The translations under genes and the position numbers were made by a program. The notes below the pieces were generated by a model that worked only from the letters and a program-made list of their open reading frames with translations, searched no databases and was not told the DNA's origin. From NCBI GenBank assembly GCA_016926595.1, contig JAFGOG010000079.1, positions 1-9,776 on the forward strand: a stretch of DNA of 9,776 nucleotides. Direction: 5' to 3'. Origin of the DNA: Anaerolineae bacterium. Lineage in GTDB: Bacteria > Chloroflexota > Anaerolineae > JAAYZQ01. Positions within the stretch are counted from its first letter, which is position 1; each line of letters opens with the position of its first letter. Shown one piece after another: positions 1-6,198 of this stretch.

Positions 1-28
1 ATACCATCTGCCGAATGAAGGGCCATGT

Positions 29-54
29 GTAGGGGCGCGGTCACCGCGCCCTAC
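29..54. repeat. GTAGGGGCGC palindromic element, copy A
   Basis: An inverted repeat in which GTAGGGGCGCGGT (29-41) faces ACCGCGCCCTAC (43-54) around a single C. One extra G in the left arm is the only bulge. It lies 36 bp beyond the stop codon of the minus-strand permease operon. In that orientation it could fold as a strong 3' hairpin that protects mRNA or slows polymerase. No T-run follows on either strand, so it is not a standard intrinsic terminator. Its first ten bases recur exactly at 5257-5266, so both copies probably belong to one dispersed intergenic repeat family. The rest of 1-90 shows no gene. Confidence 0.7.
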
Positions 55-90
55 GGCGAAACAGAATGGCGCTTCAACAGGCAATTGGTA

Positions 91-1359
91 TTACTTGCGC
101 CAGCCGGTGGCCAGCCGCCGCCAGCTAAACGAGGCCGATGACAGCAGGTTGCCGGCCTGGAAGAAACGGGCCGCCAGCAGGACGAACAGGTAGGTGGTCA
201 CGGCCAGGCCAGCCAGGCTGATTAGGAGCTGCCACCACGGCACCGGCGCTATGGCCAGCCGGGTGACCATGGCGCTTGGGGCGCTGAAAGGAAACAGGCT
301 TAGCCCCACCACTAGCGGGCTGTTCGGTTCTTCGGCGAACAGCCTCCCGAACATGAGGGTGGGCATCAGCGGGATGACCAGCAGGAAGGTCATCGCCCCG
401 GTCTCACGGGCGTTGGAAGAGATAGCCCCGCCCGCGGCCATGACGGCGGCAAAGAGCAGGTAGCCCAGGATCAGAAAGAGGGCGGCCCACAGAAAAAAGC
501 CGGGCGGAAAGTTAAAGCTGGCCACCCTGAGCAGGTCGGCGCCCTTGTTGAGGATCAGCACGCCGCCGCCCACCCAAAACACCAATTGGACCACGACGAT
601 GAGGCTCATGGCCAGGATCTTGCCCACCAGCAGGTCGCGAGGGTTCAGGCTCAGCAGCAGGACCTCGGCGGTGCGGTTCTCCTTCTCGGCGACGACGCTG
701 CGCATCAGGTAACTGCTGCCCATGATCAGCAAAAAGTAAAAGATGTAGGGCATCACGCTGGACACCATTCCGGCCAGCGCCTTGGCTTCCGAGCTGGTGG
801 TGGCGGCCGGGCTGACGTCGTGGGGCTGGGCCAGGTTGGCGGGGGTTGGGTTGCGCAGGGCGGCGGCAAGCTGCCGGTCGCCGGTCAGGTTATAATCCAG
901 GAGATAGGCGAGCACCCACTCGTTAGAACTGTCAAAGGCCAACCCCTCAGACTCGCCGCCTATGATCTGAAATTCCTTGGTATAGACGTTGACCTGCCCG
1001 CTGGCCACATAGTCGGCGGGGACGTACACATATTGCCCCACCTCCCTCGCGTCCAGGGCGGCGCGGGCGCCCGCTTGGTCGGCAAAGCGCACGAACAGGC
1101 CCGGCGGAAAATCGGCGGGCAGTTCGGCGATCAGGCCCGCCTCGTCCACCAGGCCGATCGACGCCATCGCCTTGGGAGCGTTGCGCTCGGCCTCCTTGCT
1201 CGGATCGTAATCGGTGCCGCTCAAGCCGCCGTCCTGGATGGCATAGTAAGCCTGGAGGCCGATCAGCAGGGCCGGCATCAAAAGCGTAAGCACCCAGAAT
1301 GAGCGCTGGCGGAGCGTGGCCGCCACGTCGTGTTTGATCACTTGCCAGATCGTTCGCAT
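91..1359 (-). CDS. ABC-2 type exporter permease (NatB/COG1668-like), second permease of the minus operon
   Basis: A 422-residue membrane permease, probably one half of a heteromeric ABC exporter with the permease just upstream. After a short cytoplasmic N-terminus, TM1 lies at about 21-41. An extracytoplasmic domain of about 155 residues follows, and then a cluster of TM helices from about residue 200 to near the C-terminus. The family hallmark EKENRT (225-230) and a following LLLSLNPRDLLVGK stretch sit on the loop after TM2, as in NatB-type proteins. The outer domain has GLVDEAGL (69-76), ARAAL (98-102) and DYV (116-118), all shared with the other two permeases here. I chose the ATG at 1359 because AAGGAG lies 7 nt upstream. 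An in-frame ATG at 1380 lies inside an intercistronic hairpin region and lacks a Shine-Dalgarno. The substrate is unknown. The family assignment is firm; the pairing with the upstream permease is inferred. Confidence 0.92.
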   Translation of the reverse strand: MRTIWQVIKHDVAATLRQRSFWVLTLLMPALLIGLQAYYAIQDGGLSGTDYDPSKEAERNAPKAMASIGLVDEAGLIAELPADFPPGLFVRFADQAGARAALDAREVGQYVYVPADYVASGQVNVYTKEFQIIGGESEGLAFDSSNEWVLAYLLDYNLTGDRQLAAALRNPTPANLAQPHDVSPAATTSSEAKALAGMVSSVMPYIFYFLLIMGSSYLMRSVVAEKENRTAEVLLLSLNPRDLLVGKILAMSLIVVVQLVFWVGGGVLILNKGADLLRVASFNFPPGFFLWAALFLILGYLLFAAVMAAGGAISSNARETGAMTFLLVIPLMPTLMFGRLFAEEPNSPLVVGLSLFPFSAPSAMVTRLAIAPVPWWQLLISLAGLAVTTYLFVLLAARFFQAGNLLSSASFSWRRLATGWRK

Positions 1360-1371
1360 CTGCTTTCTCCT

Positions 1372-1393
1372 TCCCGGCATCGCTGTGCCGGGA
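1372..1393 (-). other. Intercistronic hairpin between the two permeases
   Basis: An 8-bp perfect inverted repeat with arms TCCCGGCA (1372-1379) and TGCCGGGA (1386-1393) and a 6-nt loop. It fills most of the 36-nt gap between the two permease genes. On the minus transcript the 3' arm runs directly into the AAGGAG ribosome binding site (plus 1367-1372), sharing one base with it. It could tune expression of the second permease or protect the upstream mRNA from 3' decay. No U-tract follows, so termination is unlikely. Confidence 0.6.
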
Positions 1394-1395
1394 CA

Positions 1396-2589
1396 TTACC
1401 TGCGCCTGACAGAGGCCAGCGCGGCCCTCAGGCTCAGCGGCTGGCCGTAGTGCAGCATGCCGGCGCGAAAGACGCGCGCCGCAACCCAGAACATCAACAG
1501 CGTGGTAGCGACCAACAGCGCCCAGCCAACGGCCATCTGCCAGGCCGGGATGGTGCCCAGCCCCCAGCGCAGCGCCACCGTAAGGAACGAGCTGGCCGGA
1601 AACAGGGTGAGCGCCACGGCCAGTGGGCCGGCCGGGTTCTGGATGAGTACGGCCGACAGCAGGATCGGCAACATAAAGATCAGGTTCACGATGCCGGCGA
1701 GCTGCTGCCCCTGTTGCAGATCGCCCACCGCGCTGCCGATGGACACCATGATCGCGGCCACCAGGGCATAGGCCGGGAAAAAGAAGAGCGCTGCTATGCC
1801 CAGAAAGGCCCACGGCGTCTCGACCTGCTGCAGCTCGACGACGTACGGCGCCGCGATCTTGAGCGCCGCGACGGCGGCGACGACATACACCCCGAGCTGG
1901 GTCAGGGTGGCGGCCAGCAGGCCAACCGTCTTGCCGCCGATCATCTGTCCCGGCGTGACCGAGGTCAGCATGATCTCTATCGTCCGGTTTTCCTTTTCGT
2001 TGGCCACCACGCCGATCGTATAACCCGCCGCCAGCATCGTAGCGATAAAGAAGAAAAAGGCGGCGACGAAAGGCAGGATGATGTTGATGATGCTGCTCTC
2101 GCTGAACTTGCGGTTGCTGGTCAGGTCGTGGACGGTGACCTCGGGCCCGCCGAGCAGCCGGGCCTGCACCTCAGCCGGGTAGCTGGCCACTAGGTTGGCT
2201 CGCACGAAATCGTCAAACCCGCCCCACGCGTCTTGGCCGGGCGTCTTGCCCGAATAGTAGAGCTCGGTGACCAGTGTCTGCACATAGTCCGGCGGAAAGA
2301 CAAAAAAGGCCTGGATCTGCCCGTTTTCGAGCGCGGCCCGCGCCGCCGTTTCGTCGGGAAAGGCGCGCACCGCGATCGACGCGTCAGGATCCTGGCGCGC
2401 GGCGTCCAGAATGCCGGCCCGGTCGACATAACCCATCGGCAGATTGCTCTCGTCCATCGTCTCTATCAGGATGCCGAGCCCGATCAGGATCGCCAATCCG
2501 ATCGGGATGGCCACGGTAGTCAGGATAAACCCCCGCTTGGCCACCACCTGCAGATATTCGCGCTTGGCGATCAGGAAAAAGTTACGCAT
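1396..2589 (-). CDS. ABC-2 type exporter permease (NatB/COG1668-like), first permease of the minus operon
   Basis: A 397-residue membrane permease. TM1 is at about 21-42 and an extracytoplasmic domain spans about 43-165. A TM follows at about 167-190, then the conserved EKENRTIEIMLTSVTP loop (198-213), then further TM helices to about 372. The outer domain holds GYVDRAGI (53-60), ARAAL (83-87) and DYV (101-103), as in its two paralogues here. The ATG at 2589 overlaps the end of the upstream ATPase gene by 8 nt and follows a GGGAGGGG purine run. This layout points to translational coupling. A longer reading from 2760 would run deep into the ATPase gene and begins with proline- and arginine-rich sequence unlike the family. 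The protein probably pairs with the next permease in one exporter. The cargo cannot be told from the sequence. Confidence 0.92.
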   Translation of the reverse strand: MRNFFLIAKREYLQVVAKRGFILTTVAIPIGLAILIGLGILIETMDESNLPMGYVDRAGILDAARQDPDASIAVRAFPDETAARAALENGQIQAFFVFPPDYVQTLVTELYYSGKTPGQDAWGGFDDFVRANLVASYPAEVQARLLGGPEVTVHDLTSNRKFSESSIINIILPFVAAFFFFIATMLAAGYTIGVVANEKENRTIEIMLTSVTPGQMIGGKTVGLLAATLTQLGVYVVAAVAALKIAAPYVVELQQVETPWAFLGIAALFFFPAYALVAAIMVSIGSAVGDLQQGQQLAGIVNLIFMLPILLSAVLIQNPAGPLAVALTLFPASSFLTVALRWGLGTIPAWQMAVGWALLVATTLLMFWVAARVFRAGMLHYGQPLSLRAALASVRRR

Positions 2590-3505
2590 CGCCCCTCCCT
2601 TCGGCCGCCGCGCCCCCCTGCACGACGTTGACAAAAATGTCGTCCAGCGACGGCTCGGCCAGCTCAAAGCGATCGATCTTGACCGCGGGGCGGGCGGCCA
2701 GGGCGCGGAATACGGCCTGGGGATCGGTGCCGGCCTCCAGCGCCAGGTGCCAATTGCCATTCTCGTGCCGCGCCTCCAACACGCCCGGGATGTTGGTCAG
2801 GTCGCCCTGCCCGGTCACCAGGACCGCGTTGCCGGCAAAGCCGTGCTTGATCTCCTCCAGCCCACCGTACAGGATCGTCCGCCCCCGGTCGATCAGCACG
2901 ATGCGCGCGCACAAAGCTTCCGCCTGGTACATCTGGTGAGTCGACATCAGGATGGCGCTGCCTGCCTGCCGCTGTTCTTCCAGGATCTGCTTGACCAGGC
3001 GGGTGCTGACCGGGTCCAGGCCCGCGAACGGCTCGTCGATCACGATCAGATCCGGTTCGTGCAGCAGCGTGGCGATGATCTGCGCCTTTTGCTGCATCCC
3101 CTTGCTCAGCTCCTGCACCTTCTTGTGGCGATGGTCGGCCAGGTCGAACCGCTCCAGCCAGCCGCCCAGGCGGCTGCGGGCGACGCGCTCGTCCAGCCCC
3201 TTCAGGGTGGCCAGGTAGATCAGGGTGATGTCGAGCTTTGCATCCTTGTACAGCCCGCGCTCTTCGGGCATATAGCCAATGCGCCGTTTCTTCTCTAGGT
3301 CTAGCTGGCCGCCGAAAACGCTGACCGTCCCCGCGTCGGGCCTAAAGATGTCCAGCATCATCCGGATCGTCGTCGTCTTGCCGGCGCCGTTGGGGCCCAG
3401 CAGGCCAAAGATCTCGCCGGGGCTGACCGCAAAAGAAACGTCGGCCACGGCCTGAGTGTCGCCAAACCGCTTGGCGAGGTGGGAAACCTCTATGATCGGG
3501 TCCAT
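2582..3505 (-). CDS. ABC exporter ATPase (NatA/COG4152-like), first gene of the minus operon
   Basis: A 307-residue cytoplasmic ATPase that powers the two permeases encoded after it. Walker A is GPNGAGKT (37-44), the signature is LSKGMQQK (133-140), and Walker B is LIVIDEP (153-159) with catalytic Glu158. The D-loop follows in AGLD, and the H-loop His is at 190. The Q-loop region reads GYMPEERGLY (77-86), with Glu where most ABC ATPases have Gln; I recall this as usual for COG4152 proteins. Residues from about 220 form a DUF4162-like C-terminal extension ending in SLDDIFVNVV. The start at 3505 has an AGGAG six nt upstream. The gene leads the operon, with its promoter about 130 bp upstream in the divergent control region. 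An EcsA- or YhaQ-like role is also possible, since these families overlap. Confidence 0.93.
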   Translation of the reverse strand: MDPIIEVSHLAKRFGDTQAVADVSFAVSPGEIFGLLGPNGAGKTTTIRMMLDIFRPDAGTVSVFGGQLDLEKKRRIGYMPEERGLYKDAKLDITLIYLATLKGLDERVARSRLGGWLERFDLADHRHKKVQELSKGMQQKAQIIATLLHEPDLIVIDEPFAGLDPVSTRLVKQILEEQRQAGSAILMSTHQMYQAEALCARIVLIDRGRTILYGGLEEIKHGFAGNAVLVTGQGDLTNIPGVLEARHENGNWHLALEAGTDPQAVFRALAARPAVKIDRFELAEPSLDDIFVNVVQGGAAAEGRGDA

Positions 3506-3608
3506 TTCTCACTCCTTTTGTAAATCTGCAAATCGGCGCATTCCAACCGATCTTACCACAACCGGCGAGCCGCTTCAAGACGAGATCCTCCCGGCGGGCT
3601 GACATCGG

Positions 3609-3622
3609 CCGCCTGCGGGCGG
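3609..3622 (-). other. GC hairpin near the 5' end of the minus-operon leader
   Basis: A perfect 5-bp inverted repeat, CCGCC and GGCGG, with a 4-nt loop. Given the promoter predicted at 3634-3662, the minus transcript would start near 3627, so this stem would sit about 5 nt from the 5' end. Such a 5' stem can protect mRNA from decay. No mutually exclusive partner is obvious, so an attenuator is not supported. The leader is about 120 nt long. Confidence 0.35.
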
Positions 3623-3633
3623 TTCGATTGTCC

Positions 3634-3662
3634 AGTATACCATCAACTGGGTGACTTGTCAT
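3634..3662 (-). promoter_or_regulatory. Sigma-70 type promoter of the minus ABC operon
   Basis: Read on the minus strand, the -35 is ATGACA (3657-3662, 5/6 match to consensus). A 17-bp spacer separates it from a TATACT -10 (3634-3639, 5/6 match). Transcription would start near 3627, leaving a leader of about 120 nt before the ATPase start at 3505. The -35 overlaps the edge of the GC dyad at 3661-3678, where a bound protein could block or aid RNA polymerase. Confidence 0.7.
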
Positions 3663-3678
3663 CCCCCAAGTGGGGTAT
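3661..3678. promoter_or_regulatory. Dyad at the -35 of the minus promoter, flanked by CTGGGTGA direct repeats
   Basis: An imperfect palindrome, ATCCCCCAAGTGGGGTAT, in which AT-x-CCCCA pairs with TGGGG-x-AT around the centre. It touches the -35 of the minus promoter. Identical octamers CTGGGTGA lie on both sides (3647-3654 and 3683-3690), almost equidistant from the dyad centre. It could be an operator for the minus operon. It does not resemble the AATTGA-type dyad at 3759-3785, so a different regulator may bind it. Confidence 0.4.
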
Positions 3679-3707
3679 TTGGCTGGGTGATCGTGATAAA
3701 GGGAGCG

Positions 3708-3729
3708 TGTCAGGTTCTTGTCAGCTTCC
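3708..3729. promoter_or_regulatory. Tandem 11-bp direct repeat upstream of the GntR-operon promoter
   Basis: Two head-to-tail copies, TGTCAGGTTCT and TGTCAGCTTCC, match at 9 of 11 positions. The period is one DNA turn, and the pair ends 4 bp before the TTGACA -35. This spacing and placement fit a binding site for an activator dimer, for example an OmpR- or LuxR-type response regulator. A chance repeat in a 280-bp region cannot be excluded. Confidence 0.4.
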
Positions 3730-3733
3730 CGTC

Positions 3734-3761
3734 TTGACAATTTTCCGCAAATTCATATAAT
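3734..3761 (+). promoter_or_regulatory. Consensus sigma-70 promoter of the GntR/SPFH/ABC operon
   Basis: A perfect TTGACA (3734-3739) and a perfect TATAAT (3756-3761) are separated by 16 bp. The predicted start of transcription is near 3768, only about 18 nt before the first ATG at 3786. A promoter this close to consensus would be strong unless repressed, which fits the large dyad that starts inside its -10 box. Confidence 0.85.
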
Positions 3762-3785
3762 TGAACTAGCGTCACTAGGTCAATT
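3759..3785. promoter_or_regulatory. 27-bp inverted repeat, probable GntR (YtrA-type) autoregulatory operator
   Basis: The arms AATTGAACTAG (3759-3769) and CTAGGTCAATT (3775-3785) match at 10 of 11 positions around a CGTCA spacer. The dyad begins in the last three bases of the TATAAT box, covers the predicted transcription start, and ends directly before the ATG at 3786. A dimeric repressor bound here would block RNA polymerase. Autoregulation by the adjacent GntR protein is the simplest reading. The AGGT that might serve as a weak ribosome binding site also lies in the right arm. Confidence 0.7.
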
Positions 3786-4205
3786 ATGGGAAAGGGTATG
3801 GACGGGATTACGATCGACCTGGAAAGCGGCGTGCCGATCTATATGCAGCTCGTAGACCGGATCAAGCAGATGGTTGTCAGCGGGCAATTGCAGCCCGGTC
3901 AGCACCTGCCGACGATACGCCAGCTCGCGACCGACCTGCGCGTCAACTACAACACCGTCGGCCGGGCGTATCTGATCCTCGACCAGGAGGGGGTCATCTC
4001 GACCCAACAGGGCCGGGGCACCTACGTGACCTCCCGGCTGGACGAGGCGCAGCTCCAAAAGCTGCGCATGGACAAGCTGCGCATCATGGTGGGGCAGGTC
4101 ATCCACGAGGCCTACGTCCTGGGCTACAGCCCCGGGGAGATCGAGCAGATCGTCCAGGGACATCTGGCCCAGTCCCCTTTGGGGGATGCGAGCCACAATA
4201 CATAG
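3786..4205 (+). CDS. YtrA-type GntR family transcriptional regulator
   Basis: A short regulator of 139 residues from the ATG at 3786, or 135 from the in-frame ATG at 3798. The N-terminal winged helix-turn-helix opens with the family-typical SGVPIYMQLVDRIK. It continues through LPTIRQLATDLRVNYNTV, where NYNTV corresponds to the usual NPNTV of the recognition helix, to the wing GRGTYV. The C-terminal tail is only about 50 residues, enough for the two-helix dimer arm of the YtrA subfamily. There is no FCD or UTRA effector domain. The start is uncertain: the leader would be about 18 nt and has only a weak AGGT, while the second ATG better matches the usual family N-terminus. YtrA-type proteins commonly repress their own ABC transporter operons. 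Here the gene heads such an operon and faces a second one, so control of both is plausible. Confidence 0.92.
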   Translation: MGKGMDGITIDLESGVPIYMQLVDRIKQMVVSGQLQPGQHLPTIRQLATDLRVNYNTVGRAYLILDQEGVISTQQGRGTYVTSRLDEAQLQKLRMDKLRIMVGQVIHEAYVLGYSPGEIEQIVQGHLAQSPLGDASHNT

Positions 4206-4219
4206 GAGGTCAAAAGGAG
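4204..4219 (+). promoter_or_regulatory. Double Shine-Dalgarno for two nearby SPFH start codons
   Basis: Two strong ribosome binding sites follow each other. AGGAGGT (4204-4210) is 9 nt before the ATG at 4220, and AAGGAG (4214-4219) is 9 nt before the in-frame ATG at 4229. The first overlaps the stop codon of the GntR gene (4203-4205). Both starts look usable and would give proteins differing by three residues. The arrangement suggests efficient initiation of the SPFH protein. Confidence 0.65.
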
Positions 4220-5215
4220 ATGTCATTCATGGCCATCAAATCACGACAAAAAGAGCGGCAGGCTAAAACTCTGTCGCCCGACGAAGCCAAGCGCCAGTCC
4301 AAGATCGTCAACGGCGTGTCGCTGGCGGTGTTTTTCATCCTCGAGGCGCTCGTCTTCGCCGCCGGGCTCCTCTTGAGCGAGGTATTCCATGTCGGCGATC
4401 TATGGGTGGTGGCCTTTATCCTCGTCGGCAGCTTGGTCGCGACCTACATCCTCTTCGCCCTCAAAATCGCCGACCAGTGGGAAAAGGCCGTCGTCCTGCG
4501 CTTTGGCAAGTTCACGGGTCTAAAGGGACCGGGTTGGTTCTGGATCGTCCCCATCGTCGACGCGATCCCCCGCTGGATCGATCACCGCGTCATGGTCACC
4601 CCTTTTAACGCCGAAAAGACCCTGACCAAAGACACGGTGCCGGTAGATGTGGACGCCGTCCTGTTCTGGATGGTGTGGGATGCGGAGAAAGCGGCCCTGG
4701 AGGTCGAGGACTATCGCTCGGCCATCACCTGGGCAGCCCAGACGGCGCTGCGCGAGATCATCGGCCAGATGGAGCTGGCCGACATCCTGGTGGGCCGCGC
4801 CAAGATGGACGCCGAGCTGCAAAAGATCATCGACGCCCGGACCACGCCCTGGGGAGTCTCAGTTCAGAGCGTGGAAATCCGAGACGTGATCATCCCCGAA
4901 GCGCTGGAAGATGCCATGAGCCGTCAAGCGCAGGCCGAACGGGAGCGCCAAGCGCGGGTTATCCTCGGCGAAAGCGAGGAGCAGATCGCCCACAGCTTTC
5001 GCCGCGCCAGCCAGGCCTACGCCGACAACCCGACCGCCCTCCACCTGCGGGCCATGAACATGCTCTTCGAAGGGCTGAAGGAAAAGGGCGCCATGATCAT
5101 CGTTCCATCCAGCGCGGTGGACACCATGAACCTGGGCGGCATGATGGGCATGGCTTCGCTGGCCCAGCAGGAGGGCGCTCAACTGAGCGCTTCCGAGCGG
5201 CAGGCGTCCGGCTAG
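4220..5215 (+). CDS. SPFH/Band 7 (slipin/stomatin-like) membrane protein with two N-terminal TM helices
   Basis: A 331-residue protein of the stomatin/prohibitin superfamily, whose members form oligomeric membrane scaffolds. A charged N-terminal tail (1-30) precedes two hydrophobic segments at about 33-53 and 61-82. The SPFH core spans about 83-250. It includes QWEKAVVLRFGKFTGLKGPG, the VDAVLFWMVWD strand, and the stretch RDVIIPEALEDAMSRQAQAE (221-240) that leads into a helical region typical of slipins. The tail (about 300-331) is rich in Met, Gly and Ser. Slipins are usually encoded next to an NfeD partner; none is visible here. The gene instead sits between a YtrA-type regulator and an ABC exporter pair, which suggests it organises or protects that transporter or senses membrane state. 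That role is inferred. The family call is firm. Confidence 0.92.
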   Translation: MSFMAIKSRQKERQAKTLSPDEAKRQSKIVNGVSLAVFFILEALVFAAGLLLSEVFHVGDLWVVAFILVGSLVATYILFALKIADQWEKAVVLRFGKFTGLKGPGWFWIVPIVDAIPRWIDHRVMVTPFNAEKTLTKDTVPVDVDAVLFWMVWDAEKAALEVEDYRSAITWAAQTALREIIGQMELADILVGRAKMDAELQKIIDARTTPWGVSVQSVEIRDVIIPEALEDAMSRQAQAERERQARVILGESEEQIAHSFRRASQAYADNPTALHLRAMNMLFEGLKEKGAMIIVPSSAVDTMNLGGMMGMASLAQQEGAQLSASERQASG

Positions 5216-5256
5216 CGCCATACAGGCCGGGCCGGGCGCCCCCAAGCGCGAAAACC

Positions 5257-5281
5257 GTAGGGGCGCACGGCTGTGCGCCCC
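5257..5281. repeat. GTAGGGGCGC palindromic element, copy B, inside the operon
   Basis: GTAGGGGCGC is followed by a hairpin with perfect 9-bp arms GGGGCGCAC (5260-5268) and GTGCGCCCC (5273-5281) and a GGCT loop. It lies in the 95-bp gap between the SPFH and ATPase genes, 16 nt before the ATPase ribosome binding site. Its first ten bases match copy A at 29-38. The right-arm sequence GCGCCCC-AAGCG (5275-5286) also occurs upstream as GCGCCCCCAAGCG (5236-5248), which suggests duplication or nesting. In RNA it would form a stable stem that could act in processing, protection or partial attenuation. The nearest T-run is 12 nt away, so it is not a classic terminator. Confidence 0.7.
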
Positions 5282-5310
5282 AAGCGAGTCCATTTTCAAA
5301 GGATACCGTC

Positions 5311-6198
5311 ATGATCAAAGTTGAAAACCTTGTCAAACATTACGCCAACGTCAAGGCGGTCGACGGCGTCAGCTTTTCCGTCGGCGAGGGGGAGATCTTT
5401 GGCCTCCTCGGTCCCAACGGCGCGGGCAAGACCACCACCATCCGCACCATCATGGACATCATCAAGCCCGACAGCGGCGCCGTCCGCCTGATGGGCCAGC
5501 CGATGACCGAGGCCAGCAAGGCCCGCATCGGCTACCTGCCCGAGGAGCGCGGCCTGTACAAGAGCTTTCGCCTGCTGGAATGCCTCACCTACCTCGGCGC
5601 GCTCAAGGGCATGCCCCGCCGGGAAGCCAGCCAGCGGGCCGTCGCCCTGCTGGAACAGGCAGGCCTGGGCGAGTACGCCCGCCGCAAAGTGCAGGAGCTG
5701 AGCAAGGGCATGACCCAAAAAGCCCAGTTCCTGGCCGCCCTGGTCCACGATCCAGCCCTCCTCATACTGGACGAGCCCTTCCAGGGGCTGGATCCGATCA
5801 ACACCGACATGCTGAAAAACATCCTGCTCGCCGAACAGGCCCGGGGCAAGACGATCATCCTCAGCACCCACGACATGAACCAGGTCGAGGAGATGTGCGA
5901 CCGCATCCTGCTGATCAACCGCGGCCGGGTGGTGCTGTACGGCCAGTTGGCCGACATCAAGGCTGAGTATGCCAAGCACGAGGTCCTCATCGAGTGCGAC
6001 CGGCTGCCCGACACGCTCGACGGCGCGCAGGAGGTCAGGCAGCGCAACCACACCTACGAGATCCTCCTGTCGCCCCACGGGGCGCCCCAGTCTATCCTGC
6101 GCCAGGTGGTCGACGCCGGGATCGCCGTCCGGCGTTTCGAAGTGGCAAGAGCTCCGCTGGAAGAGATCTTTGTCCAAGTGGTGGAGGCAACCCAATGA
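5311..6198 (+). CDS. ABC exporter ATPase (NatA/COG4152-like) of the SPFH-linked system
   Basis: A 295-residue cytoplasmic ATPase that drives the permease encoded directly after it. Walker A is GPNGAGKT (34-41), the signature is LSKGMTQK (130-137), and Walker B is LLILDEP (150-156) with catalytic Glu155. QGLD follows, and the H-loop His is at 187. GYLPEERGLY occupies the Q-loop region with Glu in place of Gln, as in the minus-strand ATPase. The C-terminal DUF4162-like part ends in PLEEIFVQVVEA. The two ATPases are clear paralogues over their full length. The ATG at 5311 follows AAAGGA by 7 nt. The stop overlaps the permease start in an ATGA, so the two are translationally coupled. The cargo is unknown. 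Confidence 0.94.
   Translation: MIKVENLVKHYANVKAVDGVSFSVGEGEIFGLLGPNGAGKTTTIRTIMDIIKPDSGAVRLMGQPMTEASKARIGYLPEERGLYKSFRLLECLTYLGALKGMPRREASQRAVALLEQAGLGEYARRKVQELSKGMTQKAQFLAALVHDPALLILDEPFQGLDPINTDMLKNILLAEQARGKTIILSTHDMNQVEEMCDRILLINRGRVVLYGQLADIKAEYAKHEVLIECDRLPDTLDGAQEVRQRNHTYEILLSPHGAPQSILRQVVDAGIAVRRFEVARAPLEEIFVQVVEATQ

Noticed and set aside
29..54. Rho-independent terminator of the minus operon
   Set aside because: The stem is strong, but no T-run follows in the direction of transcription, so I list it as a repeat rather than a terminator.
1..91. ATACCA at 1-6 and TGGTAT at 86-91 as ends of a mobile element
   Set aside because: Six-base matches this far apart are expected by chance, one overlaps a stop codon, and no transposase or target duplication is seen.
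947..1813. Long minus-strand open frame of 288 codons
   Set aside because: It overlaps both permease genes in another frame, and its product is Arg/Gly/Pro-rich with no domain. It is typical of frames mirrored from GC-rich genes.
3295..3304. CTAGGTCTAG inside the ATPase gene, sharing CTAGGTC with the GntR dyad
   Set aside because: It lacks the AATTGA/TCAATT outer arms and lies in coding sequence, so it is probably chance.
3342..3740. Minus-strand open frame crossing the leader of the ABC operon
   Set aside because: Its ATG codons have no Shine-Dalgarno, and it enters the ATPase gene in another frame. A regulatory upstream ORF from the ATG near 3605 is possible but has no support.
5296..6195. 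Long minus-strand open frame of 299 codons opposite the ATPase
   Set aside because: It is a full antisense shadow of a gene with clear Walker motifs, with no ribosome binding site or recognisable domain.
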